46,327 nucleotides of DNA, taken from the NCBI GenBank assembly GCA_050247075.1, contig JBFWUW010000059.1, positions 1 through 46,327 on the forward strand, read 5' to 3'. Origin of the DNA: JBFWUW01 sp050247075. Lineage in GTDB: Bacteria; Planctomycetota; Planctomycetia; Pirellulales; JBFWUW01. This document shows positions 25,030 through 33,088 of the stretch, piece by piece. Below the pieces are notes generated by a model. That model saw only the letters and a list, made by a program, of their open reading frames with translations. It did no database searches and was not told the origin of the DNA. The position numbers and the translations under genes are program-made. How positions within the stretch are numbered: position 1 is the stretch's first letter; each line of letters starts with the position of its first letter.

Positions 25030-26580
25030 ATGAAAATGATGACAACTCGTTGGCTGGCGGCACTTTTGCTTGTGTCGAGCTGGGGTGCTTTCGCCCAGGC
25101 CGACGTGAAATTGCCCAACGTCATTGGCAGCCACATGGTCTTGCAGCGCGATCAGACGTTGCCCGTTTGGGGCTGGGCCGATCCGGGCGAGAAAGTCACG
25201 GTGGCTCTGGGCGATGCCAACCAGGGGACCGCCACCGCCGATGCCGGCGGCAAATGGATGGTCAAGCTGGCTCCCATGAAGTCGGGTGGCGACCCGTTGA
25301 CCATGACCGTCACCGGTAAGAACACAATCAAGCTGGAAGACATCTTGATCGGCGAGGTCTGGATGGGTTCGGGCCAGTCGAACATGCAGTGGTCCGTGGC
25401 ACAGTCGCAAAATGCACAGGAGGAAATCGCCGCGGCCGAGTACCCGCAAATTCGCCTGTTGAGCGTGCCGCTAGTTCCGTCGGGCGTTCCGGCCAACGAC
25501 CAGGCCTCGATCTGGCAAGTTTGCAATCCGCGGTCGGTTGGAAATTTCTCGGCCGTTTCCTACTTTTTTGGGCGAGAGATCCACAAGGATCTGAAAGTGC
25601 CCGTGGGCATGATCGCCACGTCGTGGGGCGGCACGCGGATCGAGCCTTGGATTCCGCCGGCCGGCTTTGACGGGCACGAAGAACTCAAGGCCGAAGGGGA
25701 CGCCATCCGCGCCGTCCGGGCCAGCTACCAAAACTCGCTGTTGACTAGCATGAATTCCTTCAAAGCCTGGATTGCCGCGGCGGAGAAAGCCCAGGCCGCC
25801 GGACAAGAACTGCCCGACCCGCCCACCCTGCCGGCGCACCCGCTCAACAGCAACAACGCGCCGACCGGCCTGTACAACGGCATGATTCACCCCTTGCAGC
25901 CGTTCGCTATCCGCGGCGCGTTGTGGTACCAGGGTGAATCGAACCGCGGGCAGGGAATGCACTACCACGAGTTGATGAAGGGGTTAATCAGCGGATGGCG
26001 GAAGGTGTGGGACCAGGGAGATTTCCCCTTCCTCTACGTGCAGCTTGCCCCGTACCGTTACGATGGCAACGTCACGGCACTACCGGAAATTTGGGAAGCC
26101 CAAACCGCCACGTTGGCCGTCCCCAATACCGGCATGTGTGTGACGACCGACATCGGCAATGTGGCCGACATTCATCCGGTCAACAAGCAAGAGGTCGGCC
26201 GCCGTTTGGCGCTGTGGGCCTTGGCCAAGACCTACGACAAGAGCGACGTGGCCTATTCCGGGCCGATCTTCAAGGCCATGAAGACCGATCTCGACCAGGT
26301 GGAATTGACCTTCAACCACGCCGACGGCGGGCTGGTCTCGCGCGACAAAAAAGCCTTAACTTGGTTTTCGATCGCCGGCGAGGACAAAAACTTCCATCCA
26401 GCCGAGGCCACCATCGAAGGCGACAAGGTCATCGTGCGGTCGTCCAAGGTGGCAACGCCGGTGGCGGTACGATTCGGCTGGCATCAATTGGCCGAGCCGA
26501 ACCTGGCCAACAAGGCCGGGCTGCCAGCCGTCCCCTTCCGCACCGACACCTGGTCGGATGCCATTCCGGCCACTCCGTAA
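25030..26580 (+). CDS. Sialate O-acetylesterase (SGNH/GDSL hydrolase, SASA family)
   Basis: 516 residues from ATG 25030 (MKMMTTRWLAALLLVSSWGA, a signal peptide ending near AQA-D). The enzyme removes O-acetyl groups from sialic acids or plant/algal polysaccharides. The nucleophile lies in GSGQSNMQW (S117) and the Asp-His pair in NVADIHPVNKQEVGRR (about 375-390). The oxyanion motif ALWYQGESNRGQGM is at about 297-310. The frame upstream of 25030 is not protein-like. Planctomycetes have many such esterases, often in glycan-degrading clusters, but the neighbours here are not carbohydrate genes. Confidence 0.93.
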   Translation: MKMMTTRWLAALLLVSSWGAFAQADVKLPNVIGSHMVLQRDQTLPVWGWADPGEKVTVALGDANQGTATADAGGKWMVKLAPMKSGGDPLTMTVTGKNTIKLEDILIGEVWMGSGQSNMQWSVAQSQNAQEEIAAAEYPQIRLLSVPLVPSGVPANDQASIWQVCNPRSVGNFSAVSYFFGREIHKDLKVPVGMIATSWGGTRIEPWIPPAGFDGHEELKAEGDAIRAVRASYQNSLLTSMNSFKAWIAAAEKAQAAGQELPDPPTLPAHPLNSNNAPTGLYNGMIHPLQPFAIRGALWYQGESNRGQGMHYHELMKGLISGWRKVWDQGDFPFLYVQLAPYRYDGNVTALPEIWEAQTATLAVPNTGMCVTTDIGNVADIHPVNKQEVGRRLALWALAKTYDKSDVAYSGPIFKAMKTDLDQVELTFNHADGGLVSRDKKALTWFSIAGEDKNFHPAEATIEGDKVIVRSSKVATPVAVRFGWHQLAEPNLANKAGLPAVPFRTDTWSDAIPATP

Positions 26581-26687
26581 GAGTCAGCGGAGAGGCAATC
26601 AGCCACTCACTAGCGAAGCGGATCGCCCACCGAGGTGGAGGTTCCAACCGTTTTGTCGTGCCGTGAGCTTCGACGTAGCTCCACACA

Positions 26688-26721
26688 CCCGCCCTACTCC
26701 CGCGGACGCGAGTAGGGCGGG
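26688..26721. terminator. Strong GC hairpin after the esterase gene
   Basis: CCCGCCCTACTC (26688-26699) and GAGTAGGGCGGG (26710-26721) are a perfect 12-base inverted repeat with a 10-base loop, 108 bases beyond the esterase stop. No T-run follows on the plus strand. It could end transcription in this convergent gap or be a palindromic repeat of the CCCGCCCTACTC type. Confidence 0.45.
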
Positions 26722-26725
26722 TAGT

Positions 26726-26800
26726 GTCGCGCCGCGTTAGTTGGAGGGGTCGCGCCGCGTTAGTTGGAGGGGTCGCGCCGCGTTAGTTGGACGGGTCGCG
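26726..26800. repeat. Tandem repeat, three copies of a 23-base unit covering the 3' end of a small gene
   Basis: Units start at 26726, 26749 and 26772 (GTCGCGCCGCGTTAGTTGGA plus GGG in the first two, with one change in the third), followed by a partial fourth at 26795. The third unit contains the stop codon (26783-26785) and last four codons of the small membrane protein on the minus strand. The tandem array therefore duplicates the end of that gene, including its stop. Confidence 0.85.
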
Positions 26801-26950
26801 GTTGACGCGAATGGGTTGCGGGTTGGGACGGCGGGCGGCCCAGACGGTCAGGCCCATGAACAGCAAGATGGCACTGGCAAAGCAGGCCGTCATGACCGCC
26901 ATAAAGGCCACGGGCAGATAAATCGTGGTTGCAAAGTCCAAGGACATCAT
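26783..26950 (-). CDS. Small single-pass membrane protein, 55 aa
   Basis: The frame stays open to 27103, but the likely start is one of two adjacent ATG codons at 26950/26947 (MMSLDFATTIYLPVAFMAVM). Residues about 8-40 are hydrophobic (one long or two short membrane helices, with ACFASAILLFMGLTVWAA), followed by a basic tail NPQPIRVNRDPSN. Small proteins of this type are often missed or dismissed. The composition and the position of the positive charges just after the helix support it being real. No family recognised. Confidence 0.5.
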   Translation of the reverse strand: MMSLDFATTIYLPVAFMAVMTACFASAILLFMGLTVWAARRPNPQPIRVNRDPSN

Positions 26951-27352
26951 GATGCGCCTCGCGATAAAAGTCTTGCGCGGCCCGCGGTGATCGCGCCGTC
27001 CCACGGGCGGCGTTCTCCCCAGGCATCGGCCTCTCATGGCCAATACATCCTCGCTATCAAAGCTGGCGGGGGTCTGGCAACGGAATCTTTTGCCAAATGG
27101 CACGAAATGGGCGAAAGCCCGGCCGGCCGGTGGGGATTATGCCGAAGTTTCCTAGGTTGCGGTCACGCAAGCCGCGACTCTAGATGCCAGCAACGCTACC
27201 GCGCTTGGGCGAAATGCTGATCTATTCCCTGGTAGACATTTTGTCTATTCTGCTCCGCCCGCACCCTGGGACAGGCACCGGCTGGCCCAGGCGGAATCGA
27301 CCACAACCAGGCCCGCGCAGCCGCGCTGGGGCCGCAACGCTTGGGTTTTCTC
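26951..27352. other. Divergent spacer, no gene seen
   Basis: 402 bases between the small membrane protein (minus) and the EEP-family gene (plus). Open frames in both directions here lack protein-like features. No tRNA, repeat or convincing promoter was found. Confidence 0.4.
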
Positions 27353-28345
27353 ATGGATGGGAACGTGCAACGGATGGTGGGCTGGGGCGCGCTGGTGTTG
27401 GCGGCCGCGGCGACGTTTTGGTTCGGCTCGAAAGTGCTGGATGTCCAAGGCCTGGACCAGCTTTCGGTCGTGCCGCGCAAGACGACGCACACCGTCAGCG
27501 GCAGAACGGCCGAACGGACGGAGCACCCCAATGACAAGATCCGCATTGCCTCCTTCAATATCCAGGTATTTGGCGAACAAAAGTTGTCCAAGCCGGATGT
27601 CATGGCGGTGCTGGCCGATTGCATTCACGACTTTGACGTGGTGGCCATTCAAGAGATTCGCGCCAAAGGGCAAGATATCTTGCCGCGATTTATCGACCTG
27701 ATCAACGCCGGCGGCCGCCGCTACGACTATGCCATCGGTCCCCGTATAGGGCGGACCGTCAGCAAGGAGCAGTACGCCTTCATCTACGATACCGAGACAA
27801 TCGAGATCGACCGTGACGCCATGTACACGGTGGACGACCCCGACGACATGCTGCATCGCGAGCCGCTGGTGGCTGGCTTTCGCGCGAAGGCCGCGCCAGC
27901 CAACGAGGCATTCACGTTCACGCTGGTCAACATTCATACCGACCCCGACGAAACCGACCGGGAACTTGACGCCCTGGCCGAGGTGTTTCAGGCGGTGCGG
28001 GGAGATGGCCGCGGCGAGGACGATATTATCATCGTGGGCGACCTGAATGTGGATGACGAGCATTTGGGCCGCATGGGCCAGGTGCCCAACATCACGGCGG
28101 CGATTTACGGCGTGCCATCGAACACGCGCGGCACGGCACTGTACGACAATATCTTGTTCGACAGCCGGGCCACCGTGGAATTCTCGGGCCGGGCCGGCGT
28201 GAACGACCTGATGAAGCAGTACAAGCTCTCGGAGGACCAGGCCCTGGAGGTCTCGGACCATTTTCCCGTCTGGGCCGAGTTCAGCGTTGTGGAAGGGGGC
28301 GAGGCGGGTAGGCTGGCGACTCGCGACGACCGCGGTGTGCGGTAG
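27353..28345 (+). CDS. Membrane-anchored endonuclease/exonuclease/phosphatase (EEP) family protein
   Basis: 330 residues from ATG 27353 (TTG 27341 is also possible). An N-terminal helix (GWGALVLAAAATFWFG, about 9-24) anchors or exports it. The EEP (DNase I-like) core follows: RIASFNIQVFG (about 65-75), VVAIQEIRAKG with the catalytic Glu (about 98-108), LVNIHTDPDETDRELDAL, DIIIVGDLNVDDEHLG (Asp/Asn pair) and the C-terminal VSDHFPVWAEF with the final Asp-His. All active-site motifs are intact, so it should be a Mg2+-dependent nuclease or phosphodiesterase. The natural substrate is unknown. It converges with the spermidine synthase fusion at only a 3-base gap. Confidence 0.9.
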   Translation: MDGNVQRMVGWGALVLAAAATFWFGSKVLDVQGLDQLSVVPRKTTHTVSGRTAERTEHPNDKIRIASFNIQVFGEQKLSKPDVMAVLADCIHDFDVVAIQEIRAKGQDILPRFIDLINAGGRRYDYAIGPRIGRTVSKEQYAFIYDTETIEIDRDAMYTVDDPDDMLHREPLVAGFRAKAAPANEAFTFTLVNIHTDPDETDRELDALAEVFQAVRGDGRGEDDIIIVGDLNVDDEHLGRMGQVPNITAAIYGVPSNTRGTALYDNILFDSRATVEFSGRAGVNDLMKQYKLSEDQALEVSDHFPVWAEFSVVEGGEAGRLATRDDRGVR

Positions 28346-28348
28346 CGG

Positions 28349-30640
28349 CTAGCGCATGATCTGGAAGATGTTGCTGTAGTCGTCGGTCCACAGCGGGCAG
28401 TGGGCATACTGCTTTTCTCGCGGGCCAGCGGACGTGGCCGCTTGCACGGCTGGGCTGTGCAGCAGTTCTCGGTCGTTGGTCAAAATGGCCCAGGTCGATG
28501 CGGTGATGCCGGCATCCAATTGGGACGATGTTTCGATCGTTGCCATTTGCAATCCGCAATGTTCGGCCAAGGCACGCAGCACCGGGACCAGATCGACATG
28601 CCGATTGGTGATATGCACCACCAAGGCTCCGTCGGGCTTGAGGTGGCGAAGATAGACTTGCAGGGCCTCTCGAGTCAGCAGGTGCGTGGGAATGGCATCG
28701 CCGCTGAAGGCATCCAGGGCCAGCAAGTCAAACGCCTGGGGTAGCTCGCGTTCCAGCGAAATGCGGGCATCTCCCAGAACGACATCGGTCTTGGCCGGAC
28801 AATCGGCGAGGAACGAGAATTCTTCCTGGGCAACCCGCACTACGTCCGGGTTGATTTCGTAGAAGCGCAGATAGTCGTTCTCTTGTCCGTACGCCGCCAG
28901 CGTCCCCACACCCAATCCGACCAGACCCACACGCAGCCCTTCGGCGCGGCGTGGATGATGGCCTAGTGCCAGGCCAACACCGCTTTGCCGTCCATAGTAC
29001 AGGGTTGGCTCGCGGCGCAGCGTGGGGTGCAACAATTGGTAGCCATGCAAAATGCGCCCGTAGCGCAACACCAGGCCGTGCCGCAAGGGATCCTCGCGAT
29101 CGACATCATCCACATGCAGCACGCCATAGAAGCCGCGTGCGGTGACGCACGATGACGCGTCGCGGCCCAGCGTCTGGCAACGCAACACGGGGATCAGCCC
29201 CGCGATGGCCAGTAGCGCGGCAATTTGCAATGCGCGGCGACGGCCCGCCGGTGCCCTGGCAAAGCCAAATGTTGGGGTGCCACTGGTGGCTCGTCCGCCA
29301 GTGGGCCAGTGCGCTGTAGCGCCACTGGCGGACGAGCCGCCCGTAACGGGTGATCCGTTGGACACTAATTCCTCACTTTGGTAACGCACTGGCAGACCGA
29401 CTTCCCTCGTCATGATAGCTAGCGCCAGGACGTAACTCACCAAGATGCCCAGCGTGTACTCCAGATGCGAATTGAACGCCAACGGCGCGATCAGCGCGAC
29501 AAAGATTCCCCCCACGGCTCCGCCGGCGGAAGTCATCAAGTAGAAGCGCGTCAGATGCCGCGGGCTCGGTTTGAGCCGGACCAGTTCGCCGTGGCAGACC
29601 ATGCAGACAAAGAACAGGGCTGACATGCAGACGGCTAACTCCAGCATCAGGTTTTGTCCGCTGCTGGCCAGTAGCAGCACCGCTGCGCCGGCCAGGCTGA
29701 CAGCCGCGGCCGCGGCACACCAACGGCGCGAGTACCAATGCTCTTTTTCAAAGCAGATGATAAACGTCAGCAGATACAACGTGAGCGGCGCAACCCACAG
29801 AAACGGTATCACGGCCACGTCCTGGCAGACATGATTGGTGGTAGCCAGCAGCATCACCGACGCGCAAGCCGCTAGCGCCAACCAGGCCCAGCCGCGCCGG
29901 GCCGGCAACGACGGAACGTGCGAACTGGATTCTTCAACGGTGCGGTCGGCCCCCGACATTTCCGACGAATTCTTGGCTGGCCGCGGGCCAAGGCCATCTT
30001 CCTTCAATATGTCTGCGCGACTTCGCTGCCAGGCTTGCAACGCGCAGTATCCGCAGAACAGCGCAAAGATGGTGAAGCCCAGCGACCAGTACGCCGACTG
30101 GCTGGTCAAGGGCAGTTCCGGTTCCACCAGAAACGGATAACTGACCAACCCTACCAGCGACCCGATATTCGACAACGCGTACAAGCGGTAGGGCGATTCG
30201 TTCTGATGCGTGCGGGCGAACCAGCCTTGCAACAATGGACCGGTCGCCGACAAAACGAAAAATGGAAAGCCGACGCAGACGGCCAACAACGCCAGAATGT
30301 ATAGCACGGGGTTGCCCGCTTCATGGGGCTTCCAATCGGGCGAGGGCATGACGGGCAGCCAGGCCACCGCCAAGAAAATCAAAAGCAAGTGCAGAGCGCC
30401 TTGCGCAGCGGGCCGCAAACGGGCGATGCTGGCATGGGCATAGGCGTAGCCGGCAAACAGCACGACCTGGAAGAACAACATACAAGTCGTCCAGACCGCC
30501 GGAGTGCCGCCAAACCAGGGAAGAATCGACTTGCTAATCAGCAGTTGCACCTGAAACACAAGCAACGCGCTCAACAAGATGGCCGCGGCATAGCTCAACC
30601 CCAGTAGCGAGGTTCTAGTGCGGCAAGGCGACAGGTTCAT
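28349..30640 (-). CDS. Fused MFS-like transporter/spermidine synthase
   Basis: 763 residues from ATG 30640. The first 450 or so contain ten to twelve membrane segments (LLSALLVFQVQLLISKSILP, then FGGTPAVWTTCMLFFQ). The C-terminal third is a class I methyltransferase-like aminopropyltransferase domain: GVLHVDDVDRED, VGLVGLGVGTLAAYGQE (nucleotide loop), RFYEINPDVVRVAQEEFSFL, and LDAFSGDAIPTHLLTREAL. Such fusions are annotated as fused MFS/spermidine synthase and are common in planctomycetes; polyamine production has not been proven for them. The linker between the two parts contains a perfect 17-base inverted repeat in the DNA (29288-29338). Confidence 0.9.
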   Translation of the reverse strand: MNLSPCRTRTSLLGLSYAAAILLSALLVFQVQLLISKSILPWFGGTPAVWTTCMLFFQVVLFAGYAYAHASIARLRPAAQGALHLLLIFLAVAWLPVMPSPDWKPHEAGNPVLYILALLAVCVGFPFFVLSATGPLLQGWFARTHQNESPYRLYALSNIGSLVGLVSYPFLVEPELPLTSQSAYWSLGFTIFALFCGYCALQAWQRSRADILKEDGLGPRPAKNSSEMSGADRTVEESSSHVPSLPARRGWAWLALAACASVMLLATTNHVCQDVAVIPFLWVAPLTLYLLTFIICFEKEHWYSRRWCAAAAAVSLAGAAVLLLASSGQNLMLELAVCMSALFFVCMVCHGELVRLKPSPRHLTRFYLMTSAGGAVGGIFVALIAPLAFNSHLEYTLGILVSYVLALAIMTREVGLPVRYQSEELVSNGSPVTGGSSASGATAHWPTGGRATSGTPTFGFARAPAGRRRALQIAALLAIAGLIPVLRCQTLGRDASSCVTARGFYGVLHVDDVDREDPLRHGLVLRYGRILHGYQLLHPTLRREPTLYYGRQSGVGLALGHHPRRAEGLRVGLVGLGVGTLAAYGQENDYLRFYEINPDVVRVAQEEFSFLADCPAKTDVVLGDARISLERELPQAFDLLALDAFSGDAIPTHLLTREALQVYLRHLKPDGALVVHITNRHVDLVPVLRALAEHCGLQMATIETSSQLDAGITASTWAILTNDRELLHSPAVQAATSAGPREKQYAHCPLWTDDYSNIFQIMR
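29288..29338. repeat. 17-base perfect inverted repeat inside the linker of the spermidine synthase fusion
   Basis: GGCTCGTCCGCCAGTGG (29288-29304) is exactly inverted as CCACTGGCGGACGAGCC (29322-29338), with a 17-base loop. It encodes part of a Gly/Ser/Thr/Pro-rich linker (for example TGGSSASGATAHWPTGGRAT) and keeps the reading frame. The sequence resembles planctomycete intergenic palindromes containing CCACTGGCGG, so it may be such an element that inserted into the gene in frame. Confidence 0.75.
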
Positions 30641-30952
30641 GGCGGCGGTTTCCACAAGCGCATGGCAATTGGCTGGTAGGCAAGAATAGGTCAGGCAACG
30701 CGGCATTCGGCCCAGATCCGTACAATCGGAATCTCCTGGATTTTCTTATGCGACGGATTTGACTCTTGGCGGAGGTGACCTAGGTTTTTCTTACAGCCGA
30801 GACATGTACCAACAGTCGCGGTTGACGGGTGAAAGCCGCAAGGCAGCCACCCGAAACGAGATGGTTGGCCAGGTTGCAGCTCGTTCGAGCGAATCCTGAA
30901 ATCTGGCCTAGACTCGTGGAGAGAGAAGGGCCTGCAAGCCTCTTCATCCTCG

Positions 30953-31036
30953 ACAAAGGCAAACCGGCCGCAAGGCCGGGGCGCAAAGCCAAGGGCCAGC
31001 GGACGTGAGTGTTCGCTGGCAGCCGGGCTGCCGAAA
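30953..31036 (+). ncRNA. Cyclic-di-GMP-I riboswitch (GEMM-I)
   Basis: The strand reads AAAGGCAAACC (30955-30965), a stem GGCC-GCAA-GGCC closed by a GNRA tetraloop, then GGCGCAAAGCC (30980-30990), AAGGG, a second stem GCCAGCG...CGCTGGC (30995-31020) and finally AGCCGGGCTGCCG (31021-31033). These are the conserved blocks of the class I c-di-GMP aptamer in the right order: the GGCAAACC strand, tetraloop stem, CGCAAAGCC core and terminal GCCGGGCTGCCG. It lies about 300 bases before the Flp pilin start, so it should control pilin expression in response to c-di-GMP. The expression platform is not resolved; a small GAAACC-GTGA-GGTTTC hairpin lies at 31132-31147. Confidence 0.9.
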
Positions 31037-31336
31037 GGGTGTTGAACACTTCGAAGCGATGGCGACGAAGGTTAGACGATTTCCGCTGAACAGTTTGGCA
31101 GCGATTGCCGCGGCCGGCTGCCCGACGGAAAGAAACCGTGAGGTTTCCCTGGATGGTTGTGAGGAGAGGCAATGCAGTGACGAGAGTTAAGGTTGCCAGA
31201 CATGCAATAGCAGGCCCGCCGCCGGTTTTGCCGGTCCCGCATGTCGAGCAGCCTGGTTGTCACTTTATTACCGCCGTCTCCCTTGGCCACTGTTTCAGTG
31301 TGTACAAGGCCCGGCCCCATCCAGTGGAGAATCGCA
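31037..31336 (+). promoter_or_regulatory. Long leader between the riboswitch and the Flp pilin gene
   Basis: About 300 bases without a recognisable gene. A 43-codon frame (from ATG 31059 to 31190) has no protein-like features and is not called. The leader contains the hairpin at 31132-31147 and a GC-rich palindrome around CCGGTTTTGCCGG (about 31215-31230). GGAG at 31326-31329 is the ribosome site for the pilin. No T-run terminator is seen here, so control may act on translation or RNA stability. Confidence 0.5.
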
Positions 31337-31522
31337 ATGAAGTCCATGGTCAAGAAGGTTCAGAATTTCCTGGTGTCCGAAGATGGCCCAACCGCGGTTG
31401 AGTATGCCGTGATGTTGGCCTTGATCGTGATTGTCTGTTTGACGGCGATCAGCTCGATCGGCACCAACGCCAGCACCACGTTTGGCAACGTTGCCGGCTC
31501 CATCAAGGGCACCAGCTCGTAG
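31337..31522 (+). CDS. flp: Flp/Fap-type pilin (type IVb)
   Basis: 61 residues: a short basic leader (MKSMVKKVQNFLVSEDG), then PTAVEYAVMLALIVIVCLTA, the Flp signature G/xTAxEYxxxxxLIxxV. The prepilin peptidase should cut after the Gly at 17, leaving the Glu-Tyr pair at +5/+6 of the mature pilin. Flp pilins polymerise into Tad pili for surface attachment. GGAG eight bases before the ATG supports the start. A strong terminator follows after about 55 bases, so the pilin probably has its own abundant short transcript under the upstream riboswitch. Confidence 0.95.
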   Translation: MKSMVKKVQNFLVSEDGPTAVEYAVMLALIVIVCLTAISSIGTNASTTFGNVAGSIKGTSS

Positions 31523-31569
31523 TGCGAACCGATCGCGGCAGGGCGGTCGCGCCACTGGTTGATCCGAAA

Positions 31570-31616
31570 TAAAAAATCCCCTTGGAGCCTGCGTTTGGCT
31601 CCAAGGGGAATTTTTT
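31570..31616 (+). terminator. flp: Rho-independent terminator after flp
   Basis: TCCCCTTGGAGCC (31577-31589) and GGCTCCAAGGGGA (31597-31609) form a perfect 13-base stem with a 7-base loop, followed by a run of six T (31611-31616). Six A precede the stem, so it could work in both directions. It separates high-level pilin transcription from the assembly genes downstream. Confidence 0.95.
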
Positions 31617-31679
31617 GGCCTACAGTTTTGTAGAGCGCCGCGCGGCGCTCGCCTTTCGCGATACTGAGACGCTACTGCC

Positions 31680-31790
31680 ATGCACTCCGTGGTCCCCGCC
31701 GAAACGCTGATGGGCTCCGCCCAAATGCTGATCTGGTTCTTCAGCATTATCGCCACCGTGGCCGGTTGCCTGTGGTGTACCCGCGTTTGA
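31680..31790 (+). CDS. Very small membrane protein, 36 aa, in the Tad locus
   Basis: Short open frame encoding MHSVVPAETLMGSAQMLIWF and a hydrophobic end with two Cys (GCLWC), one membrane helix at about residues 12-31. It starts 63 bases after the flp terminator and 68 bases before the prepilin peptidase gene. Ribosome site weak (GAGAC). It might be the first gene of the assembly operon, but its existence as a gene is uncertain. Confidence 0.4.
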   Translation: MHSVVPAETLMGSAQMLIWFFSIIATVAGCLWCTRV

Positions 31791-31857
31791 GGAATGACGC
31801 GCCGTCGACGGAAGATCCTCCCCCCAAGACAACCTTACGGAATTTGAGAACTTCATC

Positions 31858-32433
31858 ATGTCGGACTTTAACTCCCTTGCCCATGTGATTGGCCAGAACT
31901 GGCCGGTGTGGTTTGTCACGGTTACGCTGATTGTGGCGGCGGTCATCGACGGTTGGAAATTGAAGGTTCCCAACTGGATTACCTTTCCCATGATCGCCAG
32001 CGGCTGGGCCTTTAGCATTTTGTGGGGTGAACCCGCCGGCTGGGCCGGCTTGGGATACAGCCTGTTGGGGACCGCCGTCGGACTGGGTCTGCTGCTGCCC
32101 CTGTATGCCATTGGCGGAATGGGGGCGGGCGACGTCAAACTGCTGGCCGGCGTGGGCGCGTGGGTCGGCGGCATGGTGACGTTGTATGCCTTTTGCCTGT
32201 CGGCCGTGGTGGGGGGAGTCATCGCCCTGGCGATGGTCTTCTATCGCCGGGCCTGGCACCATCACAAGCACCAGTTCTTTGCCATCGCCAATGAAGTCAT
32301 GACCGTTCGCGATCCCAACTTGCTGTCGGCAACCGCCCGCGAACGCAAGCCGCGGATGCTGTTGCTGCCTTACGGCATTCCAATCGCGATCGGCTCGATC
32401 ATTTACTTTGCTTGTAGCGGTATGTTGATGTAA
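31858..32433 (+). CDS. tadV: Prepilin peptidase, A24 family (TadV/CpaA)
   Basis: 191 residues with about five to six membrane segments. The two aspartates of the aspartyl prepilin peptidase are in VAAVIDGWKLKVPNWITFPM (D31, first helix end) and in GGMGAGDVKLLAGVGAWVG (D98, GxGDxKLL motif). The N-methyltransferase domain of type IV prepilin peptidases is absent, as expected for the Tad class. It should process the Flp pilin encoded upstream. The C-terminal part has a cytoplasmic basic loop and a last helix (YGIPIAIGSIIYFACSG). Confidence 0.93.
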   Translation: MSDFNSLAHVIGQNWPVWFVTVTLIVAAVIDGWKLKVPNWITFPMIASGWAFSILWGEPAGWAGLGYSLLGTAVGLGLLLPLYAIGGMGAGDVKLLAGVGAWVGGMVTLYAFCLSAVVGGVIALAMVFYRRAWHHHKHQFFAIANEVMTVRDPNLLSATARERKPRMLLLPYGIPIAIGSIIYFACSGMLM

Positions 32434-33088
32434 TCCAAGTCGCCGGCGGGCTGTAGGAGGCGATTCCATCGCCGATAGCAATGGTATCAGGCGATTCGAT
32501 CGGCGATGGAATCGCCTCCTACGACAGAACCGAGCAGCCGTCCAAACGGCCTCAATCGGCGAATTCAACTTTGCTAGCAGCAGAATTCGCGCCCAGCCGA
32601 CTTTTCAAATTGGAGAAACCTTGCCGGTTATGCCGAAAAAACGGACGAGGCACGATAGCCCTCAAGTTTGGCCGGCGAAGTGGAATGTCCAAAGTGTTGA
32701 ACGTGAATGTGGCAACGGTCGTAAGCATGGCAACACTTGCTTGGACCATTTTTGAAGAGCACAACCGGATTCGTCCGAGCGTCAGGTTTGCTCGGTACTC
32801 TGGCTAAAATCGCTGCGGTTGGAATAGCACGCAATGGCGTCAACAACCACGGCGCGAACGTAACGATGAATCCTAAACGGTCTGGCAGTGCCGATTAGCG
32901 CTAAACTTACACTGCTGCCGACGAGATTCCTTTCCGTCAAGAGAATTGGCCTTGGATGCCAATCTTCTAGAACGGAACGAATAGCAAACGCGATTGCGCC
33001 ACCGTGGCGTGAAGCGGCCACCAACCATATTCGGTCCACGGAGGGATGCCGCCCCATGACTTGGGCGGCCTGACCCCCGGAGAATACC
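32434..33088. other. Long spacer inside the Tad locus
   Basis: 655 bases between tadV and cpaB. A palindromic repeat occupies 32452-32522. The rest (32523-33088) contains only short frames without protein features on either strand. A GGAG ribosome site lies just before the cpaB start. A gap of this size inside a pilus operon is unusual and may mark a decayed gene or an insertion of repeats. Confidence 0.5.
32452..32522. repeat. GAGGC-type palindrome, perfect 24-base inverted pair
   Basis: The left arm 32453-32476 (starts GTAGGAGGCGATTCCATCGC) and the right arm 32499-32522 (ends GCCTCCTAC) are perfect inverted copies of each other around a 22-base centre that itself contains a partial copy. 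This is the best-preserved member of the family seen also at 1342-1463 and 5281-5306. Confidence 0.88.

Noticed and set aside
31059..31190. 43-codon frame between riboswitch and flp
   Set aside because: No ribosome site, unbiased composition and no protein-like pattern; it lies in a leader expected to be regulatory.
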